Below, one piece after another: positions 17,426 to 26,687 of a stretch of DNA of 64,000 nt. The position numbers and the translations under genes were made by a program. Each line of letters begins with the position of its first letter. The first letter of the stretch is position 1. The notes beneath the pieces were generated by a model that was given only the letters and a program-made list of their open reading frames with translations, had not been told where the DNA came from and did not search any database. The stretch comes from JAFGSZ01 sp964492185 (GTDB taxonomy: Bacteria; Bacteroidota; Bacteroidia; Bacteroidales; UBA10428). The stretch spans positions 12,905-76,904 of the forward strand of contig CAZBJH010000001.1 of assembly GCA_964492185.1 (NCBI GenBank), given 5' to 3'.

Positions 17426-20329
17426 ATGAGGGGATATCGGTATATCGCGCTGCTTATCACTGTTTTTCTTACTGTTTCAATAAAAGCACAACTTGTCATT
17501 AATGAGTTTATGGCTGCCAATGCCAGTACTCATCTCGAAACTGATTATTATAATTATGTTGACTGGATAGAGATCCTGAACACAGGATCAACTTCAGTAA
17601 ATTTAAATGATTATTATATTTCGGACGATGCCGGTGATCTGAAAAAATGGCGTTTACCTGCCTTTAATCTTTTCTCCGGCAGATATTATCTTATATACTG
17701 TGATAAAAAAGAAAACGGCAAGCATACTAATTTTGGCCTTGCCACAGATGGTGAAACTATCATATTAAGCGATATTGCCGGGAATATCATTGATAAGCTA
17801 ACCTACGGTGAGCAGTATACTGATATATCTTTGGGAAGAAATGCATTTAATCCCGAACTCTGGTTTTTTTGTGCGAGCCCTACACCCGGTACCTCCAACC
17901 TGACAACCACTGCAATAAAGCCAGCCGGTAAAGTTATTTATTCAATACCGGCAGGCAGATTAAGCTCTCCGACAAGCCTTGAGCTTTCAGGAGAAAACAT
18001 AAGGATTACTTCAAACGGGCAACAACCTGACATAAATTCGCCGGTATACACGAAACCCTTTGATATCGGATGGACGATCATAATAAAGTCCAGGAGTTAC
18101 GAAGAAGGATACCTGCCCGGTGAAATATACGCCAATACTTATTTTTATAATGAACATGAATTTACCCTTCCCGTTGTTTCTCTTTCATTTAACCCTGATT
18201 TTTTTTATGATAATATAATAGGTATACATGTTACAGGAACCAACGGAACAGAGGGTGATTGCGGTGGATGGGCTAATTATAACCAGCCATGGGAACGTGC
18301 TGCTTATTTTGAATATTTTGATCAACAGGGTAAAAAACAGCTCTCCCAGCAAGTAGGTGTTAAAATCGCCGGGGGCTGCACCCGTGACAGGGATCAGAAA
18401 TCACTTTCCATATATGCATGTCCGACGTACGGTGATAATGATTTCGATTATCAGATGTTTAAACAAAAACCTGAGATAGACAGGTATAAGTCATTTATGC
18501 TCAGAAATTCAGGTAATGATCAGGATCAAACCTTATTGAGGGATGCGTTCATCCAGGCCCTTGTAAACAGGTCGATGGACCTGGATTATCAGTCTTACCA
18601 ACCGGTAACCGTCTACTTTAACGGAGAATACAGGGGGATCATGAACTTAAGGGAGAAGGTAGATGAAGATTATTTTCAGTCTAATTATGGTCTGGGCAGT
18701 GATGAGATCGATTTTCTGGAAAACGACATGGAGATTATCCGCGGTAGTGATGAGGATTACGCGGAAATTGTTACATTCCTGAATGCCAATATGCTTTCTG
18801 ATCAGGCAAATTACGAATGGGTTGCTTCAAAGATAGATTTGCAGGAGTATATTAATTATATGACCACACAGATATATATAGCCAAACGCGACTGGCCTTC
18901 CAATAATCTTAAATATTGGAAGAAAAAGGATAATGGCAAATGGCGATGGATCCTTTTTGATACGGATTATGGATTTGGTTTCAGGATGGATGAAGAAGCT
19001 TATACTCATCAGAGCTTTCATTATGTTACGGAAGAAAGTGCCAATCCGCCCTGGTCAACACTGTTATTCAGGAGAATGATCGAAAACGAGAGTTTTAAAA
19101 GAAAATTTTTAAGTACATTCATTACACATATGTATACTTCTTTTCATCCGGATTGGTGTAATTATGTCCTTGACAGTCTTTCATCAATAATTGATCATGA
19201 GATATATTACAACCAGATCAAATACGGGCGGACAAAATCCATGTGGCAGCAATACCTGGATACATTGAAAGAATATCCTGTAAACCGTATTTCTTTTATG
19301 CCGGGTTATGTGCAATCATTTTATAATCTTGACACGGATCAGGTTGACATAAGCATTTCCGTTGCAGATCCTGATCAGGGAAAAGTCAGTATGAATGCTG
19401 CCCTGGTGCAGCATTATCCTTTTACGGTGAAAACATGGAAGGAGTTGCCTTTGGAATTGAAAGCAGTTCCTGAAAAGGGGTACAGGTTTAGCCACTGGGA
19501 ATATACCGAACCGCCATTGGGGATTTACAGTGAAAATATATCAATACAAAGTGATACAAGCTTTGCCCTGGCTGTTGAACCTGTTTTTAAAGCCATAGAA
19601 CCCATTGAAGGAGTTTATATAAATGAGATCGCTCCCGTTACTGACCTGTTTTATGATGAATACGGTGAAAGTTCCGGCTTCGTGGAGCTGTATAACAGTT
19701 CCGGCCAGGAGGTTGTTTTAAATAGTTACTATTTATCAGACGATAAGAACAATCTGGTACGCTTTGCCATACCCGATTCTACGGTAATACCGGCACAAGG
19801 TTTTATATTGATCTATACGGATGGTGAAGAGAAACAGGGCCCGATGCATACCTCATTTAAAGCAAGTACCAATGGTGAGACTATGATCCTGTCTCAAAAG
19901 GTCGGGGAAACATTTTATATTCGGGATTCCGTATCCTTCTCATTTCTTTTTAGAGATTACTCTTATGGTAAATATTCGGACGGTACCGGGGAGTGGCAGT
20001 ATATGCTGAATATGACACCGGGATCACCCAATGATCCTGACCGCTATGTCGCTCAAAAATGTACCCCCTCACCTGCTCCGGATTTCACATACTATCCTAA
20101 TCCCACAGGGGGAACTATTACTATTTCGGCCGATCAGTGGGACCCTTATAGTCAAAGCTGGTCAATGGATATTATCGATATCACCGGTAAAGTAGTTTAT
20201 CCGAGGATATGGATCAACGATAACAATGTGATTCTGAACCTTGCAAATATGAACGATGGATTATATTTTATCAGGATATTTAAAGAAAAGCAACTGATAA
20301 AAGCCGATATAATAATGGTAATTAAATAG
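17426..20329 (+). CDS. Large CotH-family protein with two lamin-tail domains and T9SS sorting domain (copy 3)
   Basis: The 967 residues run: signal peptide (to about 21); lamin-tail domain LTD-1 (LVINEFMAANAS...DWIEILNTG...NGKHTNFGLATDGETI, 22-150); a beta-sandwich like the chitobiase C-terminal domain (residues 170-240, with ITSNGQQPDINSPVYTKPF); the CotH core (LPVVSLSFNPDFFYD through VGVKIAGGCTRDRDQKSL, DQTLLRDAFIQALVNR, YRGIMNLREKVDEDYF and the acidic WILFDTDYGFGF motif); a second LTD (GVYINEIAPV...SGFVELYNSSG); and a C-terminal sorting domain (YPNPTGGTITI). LTD-CotH fusions are typical of exported Bacteroidota proteins. Target is unknown. Confidence 0.9.
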   Translation: MRGYRYIALLITVFLTVSIKAQLVINEFMAANASTHLETDYYNYVDWIEILNTGSTSVNLNDYYISDDAGDLKKWRLPAFNLFSGRYYLIYCDKKENGKHTNFGLATDGETIILSDIAGNIIDKLTYGEQYTDISLGRNAFNPELWFFCASPTPGTSNLTTTAIKPAGKVIYSIPAGRLSSPTSLELSGENIRITSNGQQPDINSPVYTKPFDIGWTIIIKSRSYEEGYLPGEIYANTYFYNEHEFTLPVVSLSFNPDFFYDNIIGIHVTGTNGTEGDCGGWANYNQPWERAAYFEYFDQQGKKQLSQQVGVKIAGGCTRDRDQKSLSIYACPTYGDNDFDYQMFKQKPEIDRYKSFMLRNSGNDQDQTLLRDAFIQALVNRSMDLDYQSYQPVTVYFNGEYRGIMNLREKVDEDYFQSNYGLGSDEIDFLENDMEIIRGSDEDYAEIVTFLNANMLSDQANYEWVASKIDLQEYINYMTTQIYIAKRDWPSNNLKYWKKKDNGKWRWILFDTDYGFGFRMDEEAYTHQSFHYVTEESANPPWSTLLFRRMIENESFKRKFLSTFITHMYTSFHPDWCNYVLDSLSSIIDHEIYYNQIKYGRTKSMWQQYLDTLKEYPVNRISFMPGYVQSFYNLDTDQVDISISVADPDQGKVSMNAALVQHYPFTVKTWKELPLELKAVPEKGYRFSHWEYTEPPLGIYSENISIQSDTSFALAVEPVFKAIEPIEGVYINEIAPVTDLFYDEYGESSGFVELYNSSGQEVVLNSYYLSDDKNNLVRFAIPDSTVIPAQGFILIYTDGEEKQGPMHTSFKASTNGETMILSQKVGETFYIRDSVSFSFLFRDYSYGKYSDGTGEWQYMLNMTPGSPNDPDRYVAQKCTPSPAPDFTYYPNPTGGTITISADQWDPYSQSWSMDIIDITGKVVYPRIWINDNNVILNLANMNDGLYFIRIFKEKQLIKADIIMVIK

Positions 20330-20383
20330 ATAATTGTTTTCGGTTTTTTAAGAAAAATTGCATCGATCAATTGGAACCGGGTT

Positions 20384-21010
20384 TCACTGCAGCTCACCGC
20401 ATTTCTTTTTATATTTCAGGATCTCATCATAAAGTCCCCGCGTTATCTTTTGTTCACGATCGAGTGAGCGCTTTTTTTGTGTTTCCAAAGCATCCCTGGT
20501 CTCAAGCAGCTCTGCCTTTGTCCTGGCGGTAACAGAGTGACTTCTTTTATATATTACAATAAAAATAAGCAGGGCAATACTAAAGGCTATCGTCAGTGTC
20601 CACATAATGCTGTTATAACTATTCTTGTGCATGTATATACCAAAAAAGCTAAGACTATTCTTTTCCTTTGTTGCAGTAGCAAGATCAGCGCGGGTTTTTT
20701 CAAGGCCTGCAAAAAGAGAATCAACCTGCCTGTCTTTTCGTGATATTTGTTGATATGCAGAGTCCAGTTCAGTTTGGATGGCACCAAGTGTATCAAGTAT
20801 ATTGGCTTTGATCCGGTATAGCCAGGCATTCTTTACTACCCTGTATTCCTGATATTTGCTTGATTCCCGTATAATATAGTCAAACTGGCCTTCAACATCC
20901 GAATTATATAGGGAGGACTTTGAATTATCAACTTTTTGTGCCTGTAGTGTCATAAATGATGATACAATCACTAAAACGATGCATACGGTTCCTGTCAGGG
21001 TTGTTCTCAT
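20384..21010 (-). CDS. Membrane protein with coiled-coil flanks, unknown function
   Basis: The 208-residue protein has a signal peptide (TVCIVLVIVSSFMTLQAQ), an extracytoplasmic helical part with a likely coiled coil (ILDTLGAIQTELDSAYQQISRKDRQVDSLFAGLEKTRADL), one membrane helix (IMWTLTIAFSIALLIFIVIY, about 133-152) and a cytoplasmic coiled-coil tail (RTKAELLETRDALETQKKRSLDREQKI). Similar proteins in Bacteroidota are often mislabelled as tRNA methyltransferases, but no methyltransferase motif is present here. It converges on the large CotH gene with 54 bases between. Function is unknown. Confidence 0.7.
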   Translation of the reverse strand: MRTTLTGTVCIVLVIVSSFMTLQAQKVDNSKSSLYNSDVEGQFDYIIRESSKYQEYRVVKNAWLYRIKANILDTLGAIQTELDSAYQQISRKDRQVDSLFAGLEKTRADLATATKEKNSLSFFGIYMHKNSYNSIMWTLTIAFSIALLIFIVIYKRSHSVTARTKAELLETRDALETQKKRSLDREQKITRGLYDEILKYKKKCGELQ

Positions 21011-21116
21011 AATTCCATATAAAATAAACGTTGTACATATTGCTTTGATTTCTGATAATTTTTAAACGACCCTGTCCGGGGGGATATTGTATTGTCAGCT
21101 GAAAAAAGTTGATTAT

Positions 21117-22019
21117 TTATTCCGGATAAATATTAACATTCATCGTACCTTCGAAAACCTCAAGTACAATCACATCACCGGCTTTCCAGTCCAGTGTCAG
21201 TGTTTTGCTTTCATTACCGTGTATTCGTGTTGTACGGTATTTGACAGGACCCTGTTCACTGTCTGAAATCTCCGTACCATTGCGGATAATATGACGAATA
21301 ATTTTTGCAGGCTGTTCCTGGTTGTTTTCCATAGTAAGCTTATGATATACTGATTCTTTGATTTTTATCTTTATTCTGGTTCCACGGTTGATAGCCCCAT
21401 TAAAAGGAACCGATGCTTCTTTTGAGTTCCAGTTCTCAGGAGCAGTTGGTTCAGGAATAACCGGACGCATTTTTTCATCTACTTTAGTATAATCCCCGGG
21501 TATCGTAAAAAAGGATGCATCTGGCTTCCATGCCTGAATATCTTTCAGTACCATATGTGTATTTTCGGCTAAATGAAACTTCATTTTTACCGGAAAGTTC
21601 AATTCTTCTGAAAACCACATAGTATACATCTTCTTATCATTCTGATACAACTCTTTTTTTGCGCATGGTTTTCCTTCGACTTTTTCCTCTCCTGCCGATT
21701 TTTCCTTACTGTTTTTTGCAAAAGCATAATATGCCTGGACCGGATCATTCATTCTACTCATCACATCATCGCATGCGGTATTATGTACTAATTTTTTGGA
21801 AGGAAAAAGCACATGTGTTTCGTTTTTCTCAGGATACACAATAACAATTCCTTCCATTCCGTCTTCATCAAACTCATACCTGTAATGATTACCATCGGAA
21901 TAAACAGTATATATCCTTTCATTTCCTGATATTACATTGTGCATTATCGCAGTAAACTGGCAATTTATGTTTGAATAAAAAAAGAAAACAAACAAAACGG
22001 ACGATATCAAAGTTTTCAT
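21117..22019 (-). CDS. Exported DUF4412-like protein
   Basis: The 300-residue protein has a signal peptide (LISSVLFVFFFYSNINC, possibly a lipobox with Cys20) followed by a beta-rich segment FTAIMHNVISGNERIYTVYSDGNHYRYEFDEDGMEGIVIVYPEKNETHVLFPSKKLV, the pattern of DUF4412/LolA-like outer-membrane-associated proteins. A second half (SVPFNGAINRGTRIKIKIKES...KTLTLDWKAGDVIVLEVFEG) looks like another beta sandwich. The family name is a pattern match from memory, so treat it as probable. A hairpin repeat begins 18 bases upstream of the start codon and may carry the 5' leader. Confidence 0.65.
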   Translation of the reverse strand: MKTLISSVLFVFFFYSNINCQFTAIMHNVISGNERIYTVYSDGNHYRYEFDEDGMEGIVIVYPEKNETHVLFPSKKLVHNTACDDVMSRMNDPVQAYYAFAKNSKEKSAGEEKVEGKPCAKKELYQNDKKMYTMWFSEELNFPVKMKFHLAENTHMVLKDIQAWKPDASFFTIPGDYTKVDEKMRPVIPEPTAPENWNSKEASVPFNGAINRGTRIKIKIKESVYHKLTMENNQEQPAKIIRHIIRNGTEISDSEQGPVKYRTTRIHGNESKTLTLDWKAGDVIVLEVFEGTMNVNIYPE

Positions 22020-22036
22020 GGTACAGGGTTTTTTAA

Positions 22037-22206
22037 TTAGAGTCTGTCTATAAAGTTGACAAAATGTTTAACTGATCATGTGTCTGTTCAGAAAGTTCCA
22101 TTTGCAAGGCTCGCGCAGTCCGAAAATGCGGAGTTTACCAGTCGTAAATGAGCAATTTTCGGACAAGCGTAACGCGGCAAATGGGACTTTATGGACAGAC
22201 ACTAAT
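22037..22206 (+). repeat. MITE-like repeat, subtype A
   Basis: The element starts TTAGAGTCTGTC and ends GACAGACACTAA. Inside, TGTCTGTTCAGAAAGTTCCATTTGC pairs with GCAAATGGGACTTTATGGACAGACA, and a second stem forms around AGTCCGAAAATGCGGAGT and its partner, so nearly 110 bases fold back. The 349-base gap between the DUF4412-like gene and the repeat-protein gene holds this element and otherwise AT-rich sequence. Confidence 0.85.
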
Positions 22207-22368
22207 TAATATATGATCTGTATTTTTATATAAAGCAATGATTATTAATATAGTACAATAGTATAAAATAAATCCGACTTTTAAAAATTTTTTAAAAATT
22301 TCATCTTTTGTCCTGAGCAATTAAACTAATTTATATATTTGATCATTATCCTTAAAACTTTTAATCAG

Positions 22369-24453
22369 ATGAAAAAAATTGATTTAACTTCTATTACCAG
22401 ACTGTTCATGGTTTGTACTATTTTTTGTATTTCCATGCTGACTTATGGCCAGGAAAAGATCGGCTGGCTTGAGGCTTATACCGATGAAATTATTGCAGGA
22501 TCTGATACTTATAAATACGGCTTTTATGCTGTTGATGCTAATGATTGCAAACTTAAGATTGAAGAAGATAAAACAGATAAAAAAGGAAGGACTACAACAA
22601 CATCCTGGGTATTTTATCTTTCAGATCTCAATCCTGCAGCACTGAGCTTTAAACCATCCAAAAAAATCATCAGGATAGATATGGAAACCAAACAATCCCA
22701 AAAATTTATCAGTGTATATGAGGATGGTGAGTTTGCCGGATACACCTCTTCAGTTTCCCTGAATACTGATGAGGTTGATAAGGCACGTTCATTCATTGAT
22801 AATTTTAAAACCCGGGGTGAGGATTGTGAAGGTTCTGATATGACATGGTCATCACCTTCTGAAGCCTTTTCCTGGCTTATGGATAATATTGGCGAATCAA
22901 ACAATAGCGGCACGGTTTATAAACAAACAATCAAAAAAGGTGCAAAAGAACACCTGGCGGAACTGGAAACAACAATAACTGACAGCAAAGGTAATCAGGA
23001 GGAAATGTTATACATTTTCAACATGAGTGATATCATTCCATCGGGTGTTATGCTCAATGTTTCGCGTAATTCGTTATCCGTGGAACTACCGGTGCGCGAA
23101 AAGAATAATTATATTCAGATCAGAAATATGCAGGATGAAATATCCTATTCAAGTGAATTGGAGATATATTTCGATGATATCGAGGTTGCCCGAAATGCAG
23201 TACATGCATTTACACTTCTGGCTAACGAAATCAAACCTGTAAGAGCAAAATGGAATAATTACAGTGAAGCAATGACTTTTGTAAAAAATAATCTAAAAGA
23301 AGCCCGGTCGGGATCCGATAATCATGCACAAACATTATCCTTTGACCCTTCGGCTTCAGGGATAGTGGATTTTGTTACAGTTGTTACCGACTCTAAAGGC
23401 GCTTCGGAAAAAACAACCAGCTATTTTTATATGAATGATATTCAACCCGGTATTAATCTGAAGGTATCATCCCGCGATGCATTACTCGAGCTGGAAACCC
23501 GTGACCGGAATAAATATATCAAACAGACTAAAGATGGGATATTACAATCCTATACAAATTCATTTAATATTTATGTTGATGACATCGATGCAGCACGTGA
23601 TATGCAACTTGCACTTGATTATGCGATAAATACCAGTGAGGCGGGAATTGAGGAGTTCTCCTCAACCGGTCATGTACAAGAATGGCTGAAACATCATCCT
23701 GGCGAGGTACTGCTCGACGGGGAAAGTATAAAACAAAATATAGCAATGGTGCGGGAAAGGGAAAACAAGATTGAAGTACAGACTGAGATTGCCGGTGATG
23801 ACGGAACGGCAGTATATAAATATGAGATATACCCGGAAGACCTCTCCCTTGATGATCTTGCAATAGAAGTATCAGGTGATGAGCTAACTGTACCTCTTTC
23901 CACGGGTAGGGTACAATATATTAAAGCTTACGAGGGAAATGAACTTCAAAATTTTGATGATGAGATTGAAATCTTTTTCAATGATGTCCAGGTGGCTAAA
24001 AATTTCATATCTGCACTGCGTTTTGTCAGAGAATCGTCACAGGTTAAGAGCAGATTGATGAAAGACAATGAGACTGCATTGAATTTCCTCACGGAATCTA
24101 TGAACGAAATTCAAATTGACGGGGTAAAATACGAACAGCAACTGGAAACAATGGAAGCGGATAATTGTAAACTTAGGTTTATCCGAAACCTGACAGATGA
24201 AGATGGTACGAAAGAGGAGTTTATATTTGAATTTATGGCTTCTGATATAGATCCAATTAATTCTGAAATCTCCGTATCAAATAAAGAAATTGATATTGAA
24301 TTGATCACTAATGGCCGTGAGAAACTGATTAAACCGTATGAAAACGGGGATACACAAAATTTTGATTATCATTTTTCTGTAATTACCAATGATATCCTGC
24401 ACGCTAAAAAAATCCTGGCAGCATTTCAAACATTGGCAGAGGGCTGTAAATAA
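22369..24453 (+). CDS. Secreted protein of five ~130-residue tandem repeats, unknown family
   Basis: The 694-residue protein has a signal peptide (LFMVCTIFCISMLTYGQ) and then five diverged repeats of about 130 residues ending near residues 150, 285, 420, 553 and 694. Each unit runs: a W/F-containing helix with NN/DN, a strand (Y.Q.L), TD..G..E, Y.F.MSDI.P, VS...L.LEL, KYIK...G..Q and a closing helix with DDI..AR....AL. Examples are EIYFDDIEVARNAVHAF, NIYVDDIDAARDMQLAL and EIFFNDVQVAKNFISAL. I recognise no named family. The ATG at 22369 is preferred to a TTG at 22339 because it places the signal peptide properly. Confidence 0.8.
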   Translation: MKKIDLTSITRLFMVCTIFCISMLTYGQEKIGWLEAYTDEIIAGSDTYKYGFYAVDANDCKLKIEEDKTDKKGRTTTTSWVFYLSDLNPAALSFKPSKKIIRIDMETKQSQKFISVYEDGEFAGYTSSVSLNTDEVDKARSFIDNFKTRGEDCEGSDMTWSSPSEAFSWLMDNIGESNNSGTVYKQTIKKGAKEHLAELETTITDSKGNQEEMLYIFNMSDIIPSGVMLNVSRNSLSVELPVREKNNYIQIRNMQDEISYSSELEIYFDDIEVARNAVHAFTLLANEIKPVRAKWNNYSEAMTFVKNNLKEARSGSDNHAQTLSFDPSASGIVDFVTVVTDSKGASEKTTSYFYMNDIQPGINLKVSSRDALLELETRDRNKYIKQTKDGILQSYTNSFNIYVDDIDAARDMQLALDYAINTSEAGIEEFSSTGHVQEWLKHHPGEVLLDGESIKQNIAMVRERENKIEVQTEIAGDDGTAVYKYEIYPEDLSLDDLAIEVSGDELTVPLSTGRVQYIKAYEGNELQNFDDEIEIFFNDVQVAKNFISALRFVRESSQVKSRLMKDNETALNFLTESMNEIQIDGVKYEQQLETMEADNCKLRFIRNLTDEDGTKEEFIFEFMASDIDPINSEISVSNKEIDIELITNGREKLIKPYENGDTQNFDYHFSVITNDILHAKKILAAFQTLAEGCK

Positions 24454-24525
24454 TAAACCCGTGAGGAACGCGTTGCTAATTTCTATTTATCTGGTGTGAA
24501 GTGTATTATAATGTTAGCTAAGTCA

Positions 24526-24567
24526 AAAACGCGGAGTTTACATTTAAGTAAAATCCGCGTCTTTTTT
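24526..24567. terminator. Terminator between repeat protein and treT-like gene
   Basis: AACGCGGAGTTTAC and GTAAAATCCGCGT form a long stem around ATTTAA, followed by CTTTTTT. The A-run on the other side could serve the opposite strand too. Confidence 0.75.
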
Positions 24568-24587
24568 CAAGTGATTTATAACAGAAA

Positions 24588-25916
24588 TTACATAATTTTC
24601 CCGTTGTTTATCTTAAAATAAGGAAAATCAATACCCAGCAGGAAACGCATTAAAATAAAATATCGTTTTACCAGACTGGTAATAAGAAAATTTTCCCGGA
24701 CATGCTCAATAGCATGATAACCCATTCTTTCGCTTTCCTCTTTATTGGTAAGCAGGAATTTCGTATAGGTGGCAATATTATCAACAGCAAAAGGATCAAC
24801 CAGAAATCCGGTTTTATCATTGATAACCTGTAAACGGATACCACCCACGTTACTTCCGATAACAGGTGTTCCCTGCCACAATGCTTCTGTAACCACCAGT
24901 CCGAATCCTTCCTTCGTGGAAACATGTATAAAAACTTTGGCGAGTTTCATCAATGCCCCGATGATGCGATCATTGTCAGGTATATTTAGCAAGGGGTATA
25001 TATCATTATCGTTTTCCACCATTCCTGAAATTTTTGCATACATCTCCATCCCTTCGGGATCATCACTTGCTGAATTGCCTACTATGATCAATACAGGCTT
25101 TAGATTCTTAATTTCCCTGTCGGTTTTTAATTGTTTAAAGGCTTTAATAATCGTTTCCTGGTTTTTATGTACATCATACCTGGATACGGCCAGTACTATT
25201 GGTCGTTCGGCATCAATGTCATATTCTTCAAATATGTCACTCAACACGGAATGGGCTTCTTTATCTGTTCGCTGACTGTTTTTGAGTGTTAAGGGATCAA
25301 TTGAAGGCGGGATCTGGTATACCGGTTTTTTTATCCCCCCCTTAACAAAATCCTTATGCGAGAAAATGACTCCGTCATAATTATTTATATACGGTAACAA
25401 AAAATTCCAGATCAGTTCATTAGCTTCAGAAGTGTCAATATGGCAACGCCAAATCATTTTACCTTCATAGTGCCCATGAACCACTGATGCACAAGGCTGC
25501 GGATCATGAACAACATTCATGTCAGAAACTATCCTGACATCTTCAAAATTCTTTTTATTTGTATTTATATACAAATCAAGAAGGTCTTCAAGGGTGAACT
25601 CCTGTTTAAGCCCCTGAATTATATTGTGAAACCGTTTTGTAATGTTATAAAATTCATCAGTGGCTTCAATACAGAACCACTGACAATTAATACCCAGGCC
25701 GCGGGCTATCGGAACTATGCTTTTCAACATTTCAGCCACTCCTCCTCCTTCAAAGGTAGAATTCACGTTTGTCCAGATCTTGCCTTCAAGAAGCACAGCA
25801 AGTTGCCGTATACTTTCAACTTCATTCTTACCAATAATACCAACATATTCATCCAGATCTACCGGATCAAGAGGCTGGTATTTCTCCAAATATTTCGGAC
25901 TTAAATGATTATACAC
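24588..25916 (-). CDS. treT: Trehalose synthase-like glycosyltransferase (TreT, GT4)
   Basis: TreT makes trehalose from glucose and an NDP-glucose, reversibly. The 442-residue protein has the GT-B fold with N-terminal VNSTFEGGGVAEMLKSIVPIARGLGINCQW (about 53-82), typical of TreT/GT4 trehalose synthases, and a C-terminal donor domain with RYDVHKNQETIIKAF and HVSTKEGFGLVVTEALWQGTPVIGSNVGG (E-x7-E motif). An HGH and IDPLTLKN match the family as well. No signal peptide is present, so it is cytosolic. No trehalose partner genes lie nearby. Another GT4 activity is possible; the GGGVAE motif favours TreT. Confidence 0.75.
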   Translation of the reverse strand: MYNHLSPKYLEKYQPLDPVDLDEYVGIIGKNEVESIRQLAVLLEGKIWTNVNSTFEGGGVAEMLKSIVPIARGLGINCQWFCIEATDEFYNITKRFHNIIQGLKQEFTLEDLLDLYINTNKKNFEDVRIVSDMNVVHDPQPCASVVHGHYEGKMIWRCHIDTSEANELIWNFLLPYINNYDGVIFSHKDFVKGGIKKPVYQIPPSIDPLTLKNSQRTDKEAHSVLSDIFEEYDIDAERPIVLAVSRYDVHKNQETIIKAFKQLKTDREIKNLKPVLIIVGNSASDDPEGMEMYAKISGMVENDNDIYPLLNIPDNDRIIGALMKLAKVFIHVSTKEGFGLVVTEALWQGTPVIGSNVGGIRLQVINDKTGFLVDPFAVDNIATYTKFLLTNKEESERMGYHAIEHVRENFLITSLVKRYFILMRFLLGIDFPYFKINNGKIM

Positions 25917-26032
25917 GTTTAAATAGTTTTAAATGTTTATAAAGTGGTAAATATATATATATTTTTATCCTTTGCACACTCACTAAACTAACAAATTTTT
26001 TCAATTGTATGTTCCTGTTATTAAAATGATTT

Positions 26033-26518
26033 TTAAAAGGAAACAGCCGATTTTATTTGTACAGAATTAATCTCACCCGTGATAATTACTTTTTCAGTAT
26101 GTCCGTATAAGGATTTTATGTTTAAAGGAATATTGTATACAGCAAGGATATCATTGATACGTATATGTATTTTTGATGCAGAAAGATGTATATAATCCAT
26201 AGGATTAATTCTGCCGGACATTTGTTTTTTTTTGATTTTGTTATCTATGAAATTGTAAATCAGCCTCTTAAACAGGTTTGTCATAAAACTTTTCAGGGTG
26301 AAGCAAAGAATTAGTTTTTCGTTTTGAAAATCGCAAAAACGGATTTGTACACTTTCTTTAAATGTAAGAAAACGTATTTTAATCCTGTGAAATACCAGAT
26401 CCAAACCATTTTCAGCAGCAATTATTTCCATATCAACCTGTTCTTCATCCAGAGCATTATTAAAAACATAATGACTCAGAATATTGCCTATTTCAGAATA
26501 GCTTATTTCCAGTTTCAT
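26033..26518 (-). CDS. Hypothetical protein, 161 aa
   Basis: The 161-residue protein has no signal peptide, membrane helix or motif I recognise. It alternates hydrophobic strands and basic stretches (LVFHRIKIRFLTFKESVQIRFCDF; MTNLFKRLIYNFIDNKIKKKQ) and ends in strands (KVIITGEINSVQIKSAVSF), giving a beta-rich, lipid-binding-like look, but that is only impression. The ATG start is followed by ordinary codon use, and the antisense frames are shorter. Upstream, AAAAAACTGTTTT (26538) and AAAACAGTTTTTT (26608) form a spaced inverted repeat that might be a regulator site. Confidence 0.55.
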   Translation of the reverse strand: MKLEISYSEIGNILSHYVFNNALDEEQVDMEIIAAENGLDLVFHRIKIRFLTFKESVQIRFCDFQNEKLILCFTLKSFMTNLFKRLIYNFIDNKIKKKQMSGRINPMDYIHLSASKIHIRINDILAVYNIPLNIKSLYGHTEKVIITGEINSVQIKSAVSF

Positions 26519-26687
26519 GTTCCGCTTATATCAGTATAAAAAACTGTTTTGGGCATATATATGAACATTGACTTAAAGCAATACTTTATTAATTTACAGT
26601 ATACCTGAAAACAGTTTTTTTATCACCGCTGGAATTGTCCGGCAGATTAGATGGCGGAAATAGGAAGGATTACTAAATTAAAGTAGT

